Shown: one piece after another, positions 8,005 to 15,073 of the stretch
Layout of the letters: each line of letters starts with the position of its first letter
How positions within the stretch are numbered: position 1 is the first letter of the stretch
Source of the DNA: Flavonifractor sp. AGMB03687
GTDB lineage: Bacteria > Bacillota > Clostridia > Oscillospirales > Oscillospiraceae
DNA length: 64,000 nt
Direction of reading: 5' to 3'
Assembly: GCF_017811815.1 (NCBI RefSeq)
Contig: NZ_JADKZI010000010.1
Span: forward strand, 1 to 64,000
Made by a program: the position numbers and the translations under genes
Notes under the pieces: generated by a model
What the model was told of the DNA's origin: nothing
The model's input: the letters and a program-made list of their open reading frames with translations, nothing else
Database searches by the model: none

Positions 8005-8054
8005 TTGACACTGACATCTGCATCTGATATATTTATATTACAGTAACCGTAATA
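8005..8054 (+). promoter_or_regulatory. Promoter and dyad operator of the PadR gene
   Basis: TTGACA (8005-8010), 17 bases, TATATT (8028-8033). Directly after the -10 box lies TATTAC-N7-GTAATA (8036-8054), a perfect dyad at the expected transcription start. Its position fits autorepression by the PadR protein encoded next. Confidence 0.7.
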
Positions 8055-8070
8055 ATATGGAGGCGATAGC

Positions 8071-8391
8071 TTGAGAGATAATGCTAAAGGCGGAGCACTG
8101 ACTGAGGTGACTTTCTATATTCTTTTGGCATTATACGAGCCAAAACATGGATACGCAATTATGCAATTTATAGAAGATAGAACAAATGGACGATTGTTAC
8201 TAGGTGCTGGCACATTGTATGGTGCACTGAATTCTCTATCTGAAAAGAAGTGGATTGAACCTTTTGGGGATGGCGAAGGGAGAAAAAAAGAATATAAGAT
8301 AACTGAACTCGGCAAGAATGTTGCAGAGAAAGAGTTGTTGCGCCTTCAGGAATTGACCAGAATTGCCGGTGAGATTATTAGGAGGAAATAG
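8071..8391 (+). CDS. PadR-family transcriptional repressor
   Basis: 106 residues, TTG start 8071 preceded by GGAGG. The winged-helix core is clear: EVTFYILLALYEPKHGYAIMQFIEDRTNGRLLLGAGTLYGALNSLSEKKWIEPF (in part), with the family hallmark of a long-helix wing (GEGRKKEYKITELGK). PadR proteins repress neighbouring genes and often respond to membrane or small-molecule stress. It is followed after two bases by a DUF2812 membrane gene, a pairing known in Firmicutes. It probably represses this operon through the dyad upstream. Confidence 0.9.
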   Translation: MRDNAKGGALTEVTFYILLALYEPKHGYAIMQFIEDRTNGRLLLGAGTLYGALNSLSEKKWIEPFGDGEGRKKEYKITELGKNVAEKELLRLQELTRIAGEIIRRK

Positions 8392-8393
8392 TT

Positions 8394-8978
8394 ATGAGTA
8401 AAAGATGCTACCGTTTTTTTGGGGGATTATTGCGGACTCAAACAAATTGGTTAAATAAAATGGCTTCGGAAGGATTCCGTTTGGTTCGCACGGGAAAACT
8501 GCTTTACGAGTTTGAATCGTGTGAACCTAATAAGTATGAGTACTGCCTGGAATTCATTGGCGAAAAATCTCAGCAAGGTGCAGAGGAGTATAAGAAGTTC
8601 CTTGAAGATATTGGATACCATGTCTTTTATAAGAATATTAATTTGAATTACTCTATCGGTAAAGTTAGGGTTCGCCCTTGGGCAGAAAAAGGTGGACGAA
8701 TTGCAACAAATTCCACCACCTTCAATAAGGAATTGTTAATCGTAGAGAAGGTGAAGGATGGGAAGCCTTTCGAATTACATACTACAAATGAAGATCGTGC
8801 TCAATATATAAAGCAACTGAGAAATCCCTGGCTATCTTTCGGACTGATCTTCTTGGTATGCGGCTTTCTAATGAAATCTATCATTCTTGCAATTCTCGCA
8901 GTTGCTTCTCTGATTCCTGTTATTCTTTACCAGGTTGAAATTTCTAAACTTGAGAAAGACGCAATAACAAGGGAATAG
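8394..8978 (+). CDS. DUF2812 membrane protein
   Basis: 194 residues. The soluble N-terminal part (residues 1-140, beginning KRCYRFFGGLLRTQTNWLNKMASEGFRL) matches the DUF2812 pattern, with a W-L-N-x-M-A-x-x-G-x-x-L signature. Two closely spaced membrane segments follow (about 145-180), then a short charged tail. Such proteins are regularly encoded behind a PadR repressor; their role is not established. It is co-transcribed with the PadR gene (two-base gap). Confidence 0.8.
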   Translation: MSKRCYRFFGGLLRTQTNWLNKMASEGFRLVRTGKLLYEFESCEPNKYEYCLEFIGEKSQQGAEEYKKFLEDIGYHVFYKNINLNYSIGKVRVRPWAEKGGRIATNSTTFNKELLIVEKVKDGKPFELHTTNEDRAQYIKQLRNPWLSFGLIFLVCGFLMKSIILAILAVASLIPVILYQVEISKLEKDAITRE

Positions 8979-8995
8979 AGGGAGTGAGCAGTAAA

Positions 8996-9385
8996 ATGAG
9001 AAGAAAAGCAACAGTGGTAGGCCTGTGCGGTTTGGTGCTGTTTATTGTTGTTGCGTATGCGTTGGGCTTCAATACAACAAGATTAGCAACAAGAATTGGT
9101 TATACGGGCCATGAGTGGTTGGATAGTTGGTCCGGCAAATATATTTGCCTTGATGGATCTATGACTAAGACAATCCATACAAACTCCGATCAGGATGCTA
9201 TACATGTGGAGGTCGTAACTGAGTCTGGAAATATTTCAATCACGATGACCGATAGTGAAGGCAATACTGTTTTCGAAGAGGATGATATAGAAACATCAGA
9301 GTTTAATGTTGATGTATCTGGATCTGTTAAAGTAAGAATTACTGCGGATAAGCATAGAGGTAGTTTTTCCGTTGCAAGCGAATAG
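8996..9385 (+). CDS. Small membrane-anchored extracellular protein
   Basis: 129 residues if it starts at ATG 8996 (GAGGGAG lies about 11 bases upstream; GTG 8984 is an alternative). One N-terminal membrane segment (about residues 6-26) is followed by about 100 residues rich in beta-forming residues, with alternating Val/Thr/Ser and acidic positions, suggesting a small beta-sandwich outside the cell. No family recognised. It is the third gene of the PadR/DUF2812 operon. Confidence 0.7.
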   Translation: MRRKATVVGLCGLVLFIVVAYALGFNTTRLATRIGYTGHEWLDSWSGKYICLDGSMTKTIHTNSDQDAIHVEVVTESGNISITMTDSEGNTVFEEDDIETSEFNVDVSGSVKVRITADKHRGSFSVASE

Positions 9386-9465
9386 TGTGCCAACCGGCTT
9401 GAAAAATATACATGCTGCCAATATTATTATGCTTTTGATTTTTTGTTTCCGGTGGCGACACTTGA

Positions 9466-9546
9466 CAGGTCCTGCCGGATGATCCACTCGATGATACCTA
9501 AAGCACCCCCCGCTCCATGTTCAGGTGGGTAACGGCAAAGGATACA
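9466..9546. repeat. Decayed copy 1 of the 3' end of the ICE gene at 16.5 kb
   Basis: 81 bases align with 16544-16625 (82 bases), with runs such as CTGCCGGATGATCC and ACGGCAAAGGA shared. Translated on the minus strand it gives VSFAVTHLNMERGV against VSFAVTRLDMERGV in the intact gene, then loses frame by a one-base deletion and continues as GII. It is a remnant of the last ~26 codons of that gene or a close relative. The rest of the gap 9386-9697 shows no gene. Confidence 0.8.
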
Positions 9547-9697
9547 TTAGATTTTAATGGAAAGGGGAGGATTCCATTGTGCTAATATTTAATGAGCCAG
9601 CTTTTTTAAGGAACATATGGCCCAAGTTATAAAAACAGTTATAGCAATATGTTTGAGAATATCTGTCGATGCGACTGCAAAAAAGGAGGTAAGACAA

Positions 9698-10681
9698 ATG
9701 AAAAGATTTATAGCTTTGATCCTCTCGGCAATTATGATGTTTTCTCTATCGAGCCAAGCATTTGCGGCATCTATTGAGCCAGAAGACGTTACAACGGTCG
9801 TGTTAACAGACGAGTTGGGCATACAGACTGGGGAAGGAATGAGTGAAGCTGAGGTTAGGGATGTAGCAAATAAAACATTTGATTACCTAACACCGGAGCA
9901 GCAGGAAGTATACATTTATCTAATCGAATCGCTTGCTATAAGCGGAGACTATTCTCTTGTTGAGTTCCATCAAAGATATGTTGATCCAAACTATCGTTTT
10001 GAGCCAAGTGCTTCAAGCAGAAGCGCTATTGTGAATGATGAAGTGGTCCTCTATAATGCAGCAAGTATAGCAGGACAATTACAAGCATTGAACCTGCCAG
10101 AAGTTGTTTACAATGGCTTTATGGCACTGGCTGCTGCTTTAGCAATGCCTGTTGGGAATGTTGTAGATATAGTAATTGGACTTGGCCTTGGAGTTATCAT
10201 CGTAGCTAACTGGGATGCGATTAGTAGTAAGTGGAATGATATTGTAGATATTTTCGTTAATGCGTTTGGTTCTACTGTTATGGAGGCTTTCTACTATTTA
10301 CAGGGACTGGTTGGCATTTATACGGTCACGGTGTCGGGAAAGACTATTACGGTAAATAATGACAAATATAACTGTACGACAAAAGCAGATGTTGCTGTGG
10401 CTGATATGAAAAATAATGGGCATCAGTATTATCCAGCAGTGCTAAGTGGTAGCTATGTATGGGTAGCACCTGTTGATATTTCAAGAAAAGTAGCTTTGGC
10501 AATTATGAAGATAAATAGCAGCAGTGCAGGAATTTTTACAGTGACATCAAATCTTGCAAGGAACTTGTGCGAAAGTTTAGGTGGAGCAAAGGGACCCGAG
10601 ATTCATGGCAGTGGATCGAAATATTGGTGGCATTATCATGGGCGTAGCTACATGAATGCTCATTGTTGGTATGTGGCGTGA
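9698..10681 (+). CDS. Secreted toxin-like protein with C-terminal His-rich domain
   Basis: 327 residues from ATG 9698, behind an AAAAAGGAGG ribosome site. A clear signal peptide (MKRFIALILSAIMMFSLSSQ, cleavage near AFA-A at 23/24) is followed by a helical region, a long Gly/Ile/Val hydrophobic segment (about 138-172) and a C-terminal domain (about 205-327). That domain ends in EIHG, WWHYHGR and NAHCWY, giving four His in 20 residues (303, 312, 314, 322). The layout and His pattern resemble small C-terminal toxin domains such as those of the SAR2788-type putative toxins; this is a pattern-based guess. The next gene may encode its immunity partner. Confidence 0.6.
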   Translation: MKRFIALILSAIMMFSLSSQAFAASIEPEDVTTVVLTDELGIQTGEGMSEAEVRDVANKTFDYLTPEQQEVYIYLIESLAISGDYSLVEFHQRYVDPNYRFEPSASSRSAIVNDEVVLYNAASIAGQLQALNLPEVVYNGFMALAAALAMPVGNVVDIVIGLGLGVIIVANWDAISSKWNDIVDIFVNAFGSTVMEAFYYLQGLVGIYTVTVSGKTITVNNDKYNCTTKADVAVADMKNNGHQYYPAVLSGSYVWVAPVDISRKVALAIMKINSSSAGIFTVTSNLARNLCESLGGAKGPEIHGSGSKYWWHYHGRSYMNAHCWYVA

Positions 10682-10696
10682 GAGTCTGGTGGTCGT

Positions 10697-11173
10697 ATGT
10701 TGTCATTAACTGCAAATTTGTCTGGAAAAGAATATGAACAACTGATTTCTATTTGCTTTAAGTTTGCGGATCTTTTTTCATTGACGAAAAATGGGTGGAT
10801 AACACCAAAAGAGGAAAAAGAGTCTACGGACTTAATGCAACGCCTTTTGCCGTATCATATTGAAACGCGTCATACAGATAGATGGTTTTGCTATCGAGTT
10901 CCAGATGAACAAAAGATAGAAACTTATCTTTTTCGGGCTACACCTGAATCCCAAAAAATCTTGTTAACATCATATAATTGCATGTTTAATGATGGGGTTA
11001 TTTGGAGAGTTCCGGAGGATCTATGTTTTTTTAAAGAAGGAAAATTGGTTCTTGGAAGTGTATCGCATGAAAATATATGTTATGTGTATGACGAAGAATT
11101 AGGAAAGAAACTACAGGGATGCGGAAAATGGGAAGATATTCCTGAAGAGGAGAATGAACGAATTTATCTATGA
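10697..11173 (+). CDS. Cytosolic protein, possible immunity partner
   Basis: 158 residues, no signal peptide or membrane segment, moderately acidic, with several Trp and aromatic residues. No family recognised. It begins 15 bases after the secreted toxin-like gene and is closed off by the terminator at 11213-11261, so the two genes form a closed two-gene unit. Gene order (effector, then small cytosolic protein) fits a toxin-immunity pair but does not prove it. The ribosome site is weak (GGTGG). Confidence 0.55.
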   Translation: MLSLTANLSGKEYEQLISICFKFADLFSLTKNGWITPKEEKESTDLMQRLLPYHIETRHTDRWFCYRVPDEQKIETYLFRATPESQKILLTSYNCMFNDGVIWRVPEDLCFFKEGKLVLGSVSHENICYVYDEELGKKLQGCGKWEDIPEEENERIYL

Positions 11174-11190
11174 GTAGGAGCTGCCTCTCG

Positions 11191-11350
11191 GAGTAACAGA
11201 AAACAATAAAAAAGCCCCCGCTCCAGCATGTGCACAATCGAGTGCCGCTGGAGCGGGGGCTTTGTATTATGCGATTACAAATTCTGCGGGTGATCCGCAT
11301 GATGATACCCGCAGCAATGTTGAATTCATACAAATGGGTGACGGCAGAAA
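11191..11350. repeat. Copy 2 of the 3' end and terminator of the ICE gene at 16.5 kb
   Basis: Corresponds to 16461-16620. Shared blocks include AAACAATAAA, the terminator hairpin, and TGATCCGC-TGATGAT and GGGTGACGGCA. On the minus strand it translates to AVTHLYEFNIAAGIIMRITR against AVTRLDMERGVAVGIITRII in the intact gene: the protein pattern is kept although many bases differ. It is therefore more likely a piece of a diverged relative than a recent duplication. Confidence 0.8.
11213..11261. terminator. Hairpin terminator (copy)
   Basis: Arms AGCCCCCGCTCCAGC (11213-11227) and GCTGGAGCGGGGGCT (11247-11261) are perfect complements; the plus strand then reads TTG, the minus strand TTTTTT. It can close transcription from the toxin-like unit and is a copy of the hairpin at 16481-16528. 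Confidence 0.75.
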
Positions 11351-11574
11351 AAAGAGTGATGAGTTGGATTGCATTCATGTGGTAAATCCTTTTTTGCGCG
11401 GTGGATTCGGTATTTAGGTTTTGGCAGGTTTCTAAGGAGGGCATTAGCCACCGGGCGTAAATCAGATCCAAGCAAATACTAAAACTTGATGAACAAATCT
11501 GTACAGTGAGAATAAGCCCATGATATAATCATAACAGAATTTCAGAAGAGCTTATTTGATCAGGAGGGGAGAGA

Positions 11575-12111
11575 ATGCTATGTATCTTTTTGGGCGTTTT
11601 GACCGAGGAACAGAGAAACTTGGTTGAACAGATATTTCAAACACACCATGTCAAATTTATAAATATTTCCTGCAAAATAGTGAAAACTGAGCCTTTGGCA
11701 AATGATGCAGTGGCGACAGCATATTTGAAAATAATGGACAATATTGAAAGAATATCAGAATTGCCCTGTCCCCAAATGACTGCCTTTTGCGTTACAATAG
11801 TGAAAAATGCATCAATTGATATTTTGCGCCAATCAAAAAAACATGTTTATGTGGACTCGATAGATGCTTTTGCTGAAAAGTCATCAGATAATTTTGAAGA
11901 TGCATTCATCCAAAAGCAAAATATACAAAGATTAGTAGAATTGGTCCATTTACTTGCTGACGAAGAACGGTATCTTATTCATATGAGATACGTACAGAAT
12001 ATGAATTATGCCGAGATAGGTGCGATGCTTGGGATTTCAGAGGAATCGGCCAAAAAGCGAGGACAGCGAGTTGTAAAAAAGCTAAAAAGACTGTTTGAAA
12101 GGGGGGAATAA
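11575..12111 (+). CDS. ECF-like sigma-70 factor
   Basis: 178 residues, ATG 11575 behind AGGAGGGGAG. Region 2 is recognisable in NDAVATAYLKIMDNIERI (about 41-60) and FCVTIVKNASIDILRQSKK (about 75-93), region 4 in LADEERYLIHMRYVQNMNYAEIGAMLGISEESAKKRGQRVVKKLKRL (in part, about 125-172). It directs RNA polymerase to special promoters. The gene for its anti-sigma factor starts two bases downstream. Candidate target promoters with matching geometry occur at 13035 and 13131. Confidence 0.85.
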   Translation: MLCIFLGVLTEEQRNLVEQIFQTHHVKFINISCKIVKTEPLANDAVATAYLKIMDNIERISELPCPQMTAFCVTIVKNASIDILRQSKKHVYVDSIDAFAEKSSDNFEDAFIQKQNIQRLVELVHLLADEERYLIHMRYVQNMNYAEIGAMLGISEESAKKRGQRVVKKLKRLFERGE

Positions 12112-12113
12112 CA

Positions 12114-13028
12114 GTGAATGATAGTTTTAATGACTTGTTGAAAATTGCAGCAAATCTTGAGTTTGAAAAGGAATGTTCCCAGGCTGTAGAAGTAGATAGC
12201 ATGCAACATAATGAAGTGAATTTAAGTCGTGAACAGCTGCAAATTCTAAGCGAAAAGATATTGCTCCTTCCTAGAGAGGGGATATTGATACTGTTCTGCA
12301 AATATTGCTTTCATTTTACACCAGAAGAGGCGGAACTGTTCTACCACATAAAGGATGGAAAAGCACTCCTTTTATACTATAAGAAATGGTTGTCTTATAT
12401 TATAGGAATTGATAATAAAGAGATGATCTCAGAATCCAATTTCAAAGATGCCAGTGTAATGGCAATGAAAAAGTATTTGGATCATGAACTTTATGAAGCT
12501 ACTCCACCTTTAATTCTGAAAAAAAGCATCAAAAAACGAGTGCTGCGAAAGATTGCAGTAGCTGCCGTTATTGCTGCTGTAACTTTTTCTACGGCTTTAG
12601 TTGCAAATGCTGAATTTAGAGAACGTGTTGTTTCTTGGTTTATTGAAACTTTTGAAAAGTATACCATCTTTGAATTAAAGAGTAGTGATGGGTTGCAGAT
12701 CCAAGAGTTACAAGATTTTTCACCACAATATCTTCCTGATAAGTTCGAATTGCTTGATACGATTGAGCAACCTAGCTTGATTTTATATGAATATGAGCGT
12801 GGTGACGACGAGTTTTTGAATGTTTTGATTAGTCTGTCGGATACCAAAGTTTATGTTGATACAGAAGGAAGCCTATTGGAAACCGTACAAATAGAAGGTG
12901 TTTCTGGATACTACTTCAAGAAAGACGGAAATAATTACGTTATATTTGAAAAAAACGGCTACTATTTCTCGGTCTATGGAACCATTGACAAGAGTGAACT
13001 AATCAGGGTTGCTGAAAATATAAAATGA
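12114..13028 (+). CDS. Transmembrane anti-sigma factor with DUF4367-type domain
   Basis: 304 residues. The N-terminal cytoplasmic part (1-140) would hold the sigma factor, a single membrane segment follows (about 143-163, IAVAAVIAAVTFSTALVANA), and the outer part (about 190-304) carries a DUF4367-type fold, recognisable from PQYLPDKFELLDTIEQ...SLILYEYERGDDEFLNVLISL and EGVSGYYFKKDGNNYVIFEKNGYYFSV. Gene order and topology fit a membrane-bound anti-sigma factor that senses an outside signal. It ends at the terminator 13048-13092. Confidence 0.8.
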   Translation: MNDSFNDLLKIAANLEFEKECSQAVEVDSMQHNEVNLSREQLQILSEKILLLPREGILILFCKYCFHFTPEEAELFYHIKDGKALLLYYKKWLSYIIGIDNKEMISESNFKDASVMAMKKYLDHELYEATPPLILKKSIKKRVLRKIAVAAVIAAVTFSTALVANAEFRERVVSWFIETFEKYTIFELKSSDGLQIQELQDFSPQYLPDKFELLDTIEQPSLILYEYERGDDEFLNVLISLSDTKVYVDTEGSLLETVQIEGVSGYYFKKDGNNYVIFEKNGYYFSVYGTIDKSELIRVAENIK

Positions 13029-13034
13029 AATAGA

Positions 13035-13064
13035 TGTCCCCTTTTGTCTCCCTGTGCGTTATAT
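13035..13064 (+). promoter_or_regulatory. Candidate ECF promoter, copy 1, inside a terminator
   Basis: TGTCCC (13035-13040), 16 bases, CGTTATAT (13057-13064). The same boxes and spacing recur at 13131-13160. This copy overlaps the left arm of the hairpin terminator after the anti-sigma gene and leads to no nearby gene, so it may be a duplication relic. Confidence 0.45.
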
Positions 13065-13097
13065 GAGTAAAGACTCATAAACGCACAGGGAGTTTTC
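13048..13097 (+). terminator. Terminator after the anti-sigma gene
   Basis: Arm 13048-13068 (CTCCCTGTGCG...ATATGAGT) pairs with 13073-13092 (ACTCATAAACGCACAGGGAG) except for one extra base, with a 4-base loop, and is followed by TTTTC. Confidence 0.7.
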
Positions 13098-13130
13098 TTA
13101 TACAGAAAAAAGTTTTTGACGGAAAAAGAT

Positions 13131-13160
13131 TGTCCCTTTTTGCTTCTCTGTACGTTATAT
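13131..13160 (+). promoter_or_regulatory. Candidate ECF promoter, copy 2
   Basis: TGTCCC (13131-13136), 16 bases, CGTTATAT (13153-13160), 30 bases before the start of the secreted protein at 13190. Identical boxes and spacing to the copy at 13035 and adjacency to a sigma gene suggest it is read by that sigma factor. Confidence 0.55.
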
Positions 13161-13189
13161 GGGTAAATAGCCAAAGAGGAGGGTTTCTT

Positions 13190-13630
13190 TTGAATAGAAG
13201 TAAGAAAAAAACGGTTGTACTAGCACTAACGGCGATTACGCTTATGAGTGCATTGACTTTCCCGGCATCGGCCATGGGAGCTGTTCCACAGCCCCTCGAT
13301 CAAAGTGCTCAAAATGCCACTATTGATTCTCGCTGGACGAGTACGACGCTTGTTGTTCCATCTATCAAAAACTCAGGAAAGAATATTTCTGTGTCGCTCT
13401 TAATCAAGCCCAAACAAAGTAAAGAAAAAACGAAGGGAACTCTATATTTGGAGCAGTATGATGGATCAGGATGGAAGGAAGTAAAGTCTTGGCCGATTAG
13501 CGAAAGTGGGACGGTCAATGTCACAAAAACTTACACTGTAAAGGATAAAGCCAGATATCGTGCAAGAGTTGCGGTTACTACAGGCGCAGATGATATTTCG
13601 GCTACTTCTACAGAAGTGGATCTTTCATAG
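13190..13630 (+). CDS. Secreted protein of unknown function
   Basis: 146 residues from TTG 13190; this start is chosen because AGAGGAGGG lies 6 bases upstream and a proper signal peptide follows (NRSKKKTVVLALTAITLMSA, cleavage near PASA). The mature part is rich in Thr, Ser and Lys and looks all-beta, ending in alternating hydrophobic strands (ARYRARVAVTTGADDISATSTEV). No family recognised. It stands directly behind the candidate ECF promoter and is followed by a tiny membrane ORF. Confidence 0.7.
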   Translation: MNRSKKKTVVLALTAITLMSALTFPASAMGAVPQPLDQSAQNATIDSRWTSTTLVVPSIKNSGKNISVSLLIKPKQSKEKTKGTLYLEQYDGSGWKEVKSWPISESGTVNVTKTYTVKDKARYRARVAVTTGADDISATSTEVDLS

Positions 13631-13737
13631 AGACGGAACATTTCAAATTTATGGAAGGTGTGATCCCAATGGTGTAAGATATCTATCATGACAGTTTGGC
13701 CGATACGTATTTTGGAAAGGATGGGATGCTTTAATTT

Positions 13738-13848
13738 GTGAAAAAAGAAGATAGAGAGAAGCTATATATTGTCGTTGCCTGCTTTGGGGGCGGAGTCATT
13801 CTTGTACTGCTGATGCCGCTGTTTTTTCGCCTCCTTTTAGCACTATGA
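13738..13848 (+). CDS. 36-residue membrane peptide
   Basis: GTG start; a charged head (VKKEDREK) is followed by one membrane segment (LYIVVACFGGGVILVLLMPLFF in part). A purine-rich GGAAAGGATGGGATG string precedes it, not ideally spaced. It is supported mainly by its position after a secreted-protein gene, a pattern repeated twice more downstream. Confidence 0.4.
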   Translation: MKKEDREKLYIVVACFGGGVILVLLMPLFFRLLLAL

Positions 13849-13889
13849 CACAATGAGATATTTTATTTTCGTTACAAGGAGGAATAGAT

Positions 13890-14600
13890 GTGAAAAAATT
13901 TGGAGCTTTTATGTTGGCTTTGATTCTGGCCATGAGTTTATCTGTTTCTGCTTTTGCTGCAGATAATAACGATTCTCCCAGCGATATTCCGCAAAACGCT
14001 ACCGTTACCACCTTTGTTGGAGATGATGGCCTGGTTTATGAGTACATTCAGTATGCTGAGCCCGTCTCCTACGCATATGACGGAACAACCCATACTTTAT
14101 TGGGTGTTCTCCGTCGCCAAGAAAACAAATCTGCAATTATGACCAGAGACTATCGTGAATGGAAAGAGTGGAAGGTCATCGACAATGGTATCGAGCAGTC
14201 TTGGGTATTCATGTCAAAACCTTATTTTGTAAAGAGTATTGCCCGCGGTGAAACTTACCAAAAGTCGGTTGAAAAGGCGGTTTCGATTTCTCCAAAAGCG
14301 GGAATCAGTATTCCTGCAGGTTGCCAACCGACAGTAAACAAAGCACTCAAGGGTGAATTTTCACTTAGTCTGACCGGAAGTTACAAAAAGACTATCACCA
14401 TCACCCTCAGCGGTCCGGATGATGATAGCTCCAATAATACCAGAACTTTTTATTATAAGCTCGGTTATCATAAACATAACTTAACTATCATTGAAACATT
14501 GCGTTCCAATTGGGATGGAGTGATTAAAGAAACTACACACAAAAATTGTTATGGATACGAACCTGCTGTGAAGTCGTATTCGGAGGATAGCAAGGCATGA
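13890..14600 (+). CDS. Secreted protein of unknown function
   Basis: 236 residues from GTG 13890, behind AAGGAGG. Signal peptide MKKFGAFMLALILAMSLSVS, cleaved near AFA-A (24/25), close in sequence to those of the proteins at 9698 and 15074. The mature protein has no recognised domain; it contains an aromatic- and Lys-rich centre and a late beta-rich part (TITITLSGPDDD...TRTFYYKLGYHKHNLTIIETL). It overlaps a small membrane-protein gene by four bases, so both are made together. Confidence 0.75.
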   Translation: MKKFGAFMLALILAMSLSVSAFAADNNDSPSDIPQNATVTTFVGDDGLVYEYIQYAEPVSYAYDGTTHTLLGVLRRQENKSAIMTRDYREWKEWKVIDNGIEQSWVFMSKPYFVKSIARGETYQKSVEKAVSISPKAGISIPAGCQPTVNKALKGEFSLSLTGSYKKTITITLSGPDDDSSNNTRTFYYKLGYHKHNLTIIETLRSNWDGVIKETTHKNCYGYEPAVKSYSEDSKA

Positions 14601-14803
14601 ACAAATTGATGGCGATTTTGCCGATTTTCTTTATTTTTATTGCAAGCATATCCTTTATCTTGATTGTCGGGTGTTGGGCTGCAAACTATGTTCCAGAGGC
14701 CTTTTTTTATAAGACTATTCCTTTCGCTATTATTTGTGCCGGAGCACTGATCGCTTTGGCAATTTTGGGTAGACAGACTGCAGACAAATTCCGTAACAAG
14801 TAG
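14597..14803 (+). CDS. Small two-helix membrane protein
   Basis: 68 residues with two membrane segments (about 5-28 and 40-58) and a short charged tail. ATG 14597 overlaps the stop of the secreted-protein gene (ATGA). No family recognised. Coupled translation suggests it works with that protein, for example in export, anchoring or protection. Confidence 0.65.
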   Translation: MNKLMAILPIFFIFIASISFILIVGCWAANYVPEAFFYKTIPFAIICAGALIALAILGRQTADKFRNK

Positions 14804-14921
14804 ACTAAGGCCATCCTTAACGGAACATACGTTGATAGGTGTTACACTGCGGACATTCTATGTTTCCCTAAACTGGACTGGAATAGTACCGGTAAAGTCA
14901 TCGAAAAGAAATGGAAATTGT

Positions 14922-15005
14922 ATGAGGCCCATTAAAGTAATAGGCGGAATCGTATTGATTTTTATTGTTTTAAGTATCGCAATTTTAGCGCTAGCGCCTA
15001 AGTAA
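14922..15005 (+). CDS. 27-residue membrane peptide (possible)
   Basis: MRPIKVIGGIVLIFIVLSIA and six more residues: essentially one membrane helix. In the preceding 115 bases another frame reads open as a non-family remnant ending FPKLDWNSTGKVIEKKWKLY, which suggests that a secreted-protein gene once stood here. Weak ribosome site; listed because it fits the local pattern of small membrane partners. Confidence 0.3.
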   Translation: MRPIKVIGGIVLIFIVLSIAILALAPK

Positions 15006-15073
15006 CATATCAATGCTTTAAAATTACAGATTTTTATGTTTTTGCCTAAGAGTAAAAATTAAGAGGTATGTAT

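Larger units (their letters stand above)
11174..11574. other. Intergenic stretch with tail repeat, terminator and sigma promoter
   Basis: Holds copy 2 of the 16.5-kb gene tail with its terminator, about 150 bases with nothing recognisable, and then a TATAAT at 11524-11529 with a weak TGTACA at 11500-11505 (18-base spacer) ahead of the sigma-factor gene. Confidence 0.6.

Noticed and set aside
11031-11471. 146-codon minus-strand ORF
   Set aside because: It only contains the decayed gene-tail copy and then runs antisense into the 10697-11173 gene; no ribosome site. Treated as repeat, not gene.
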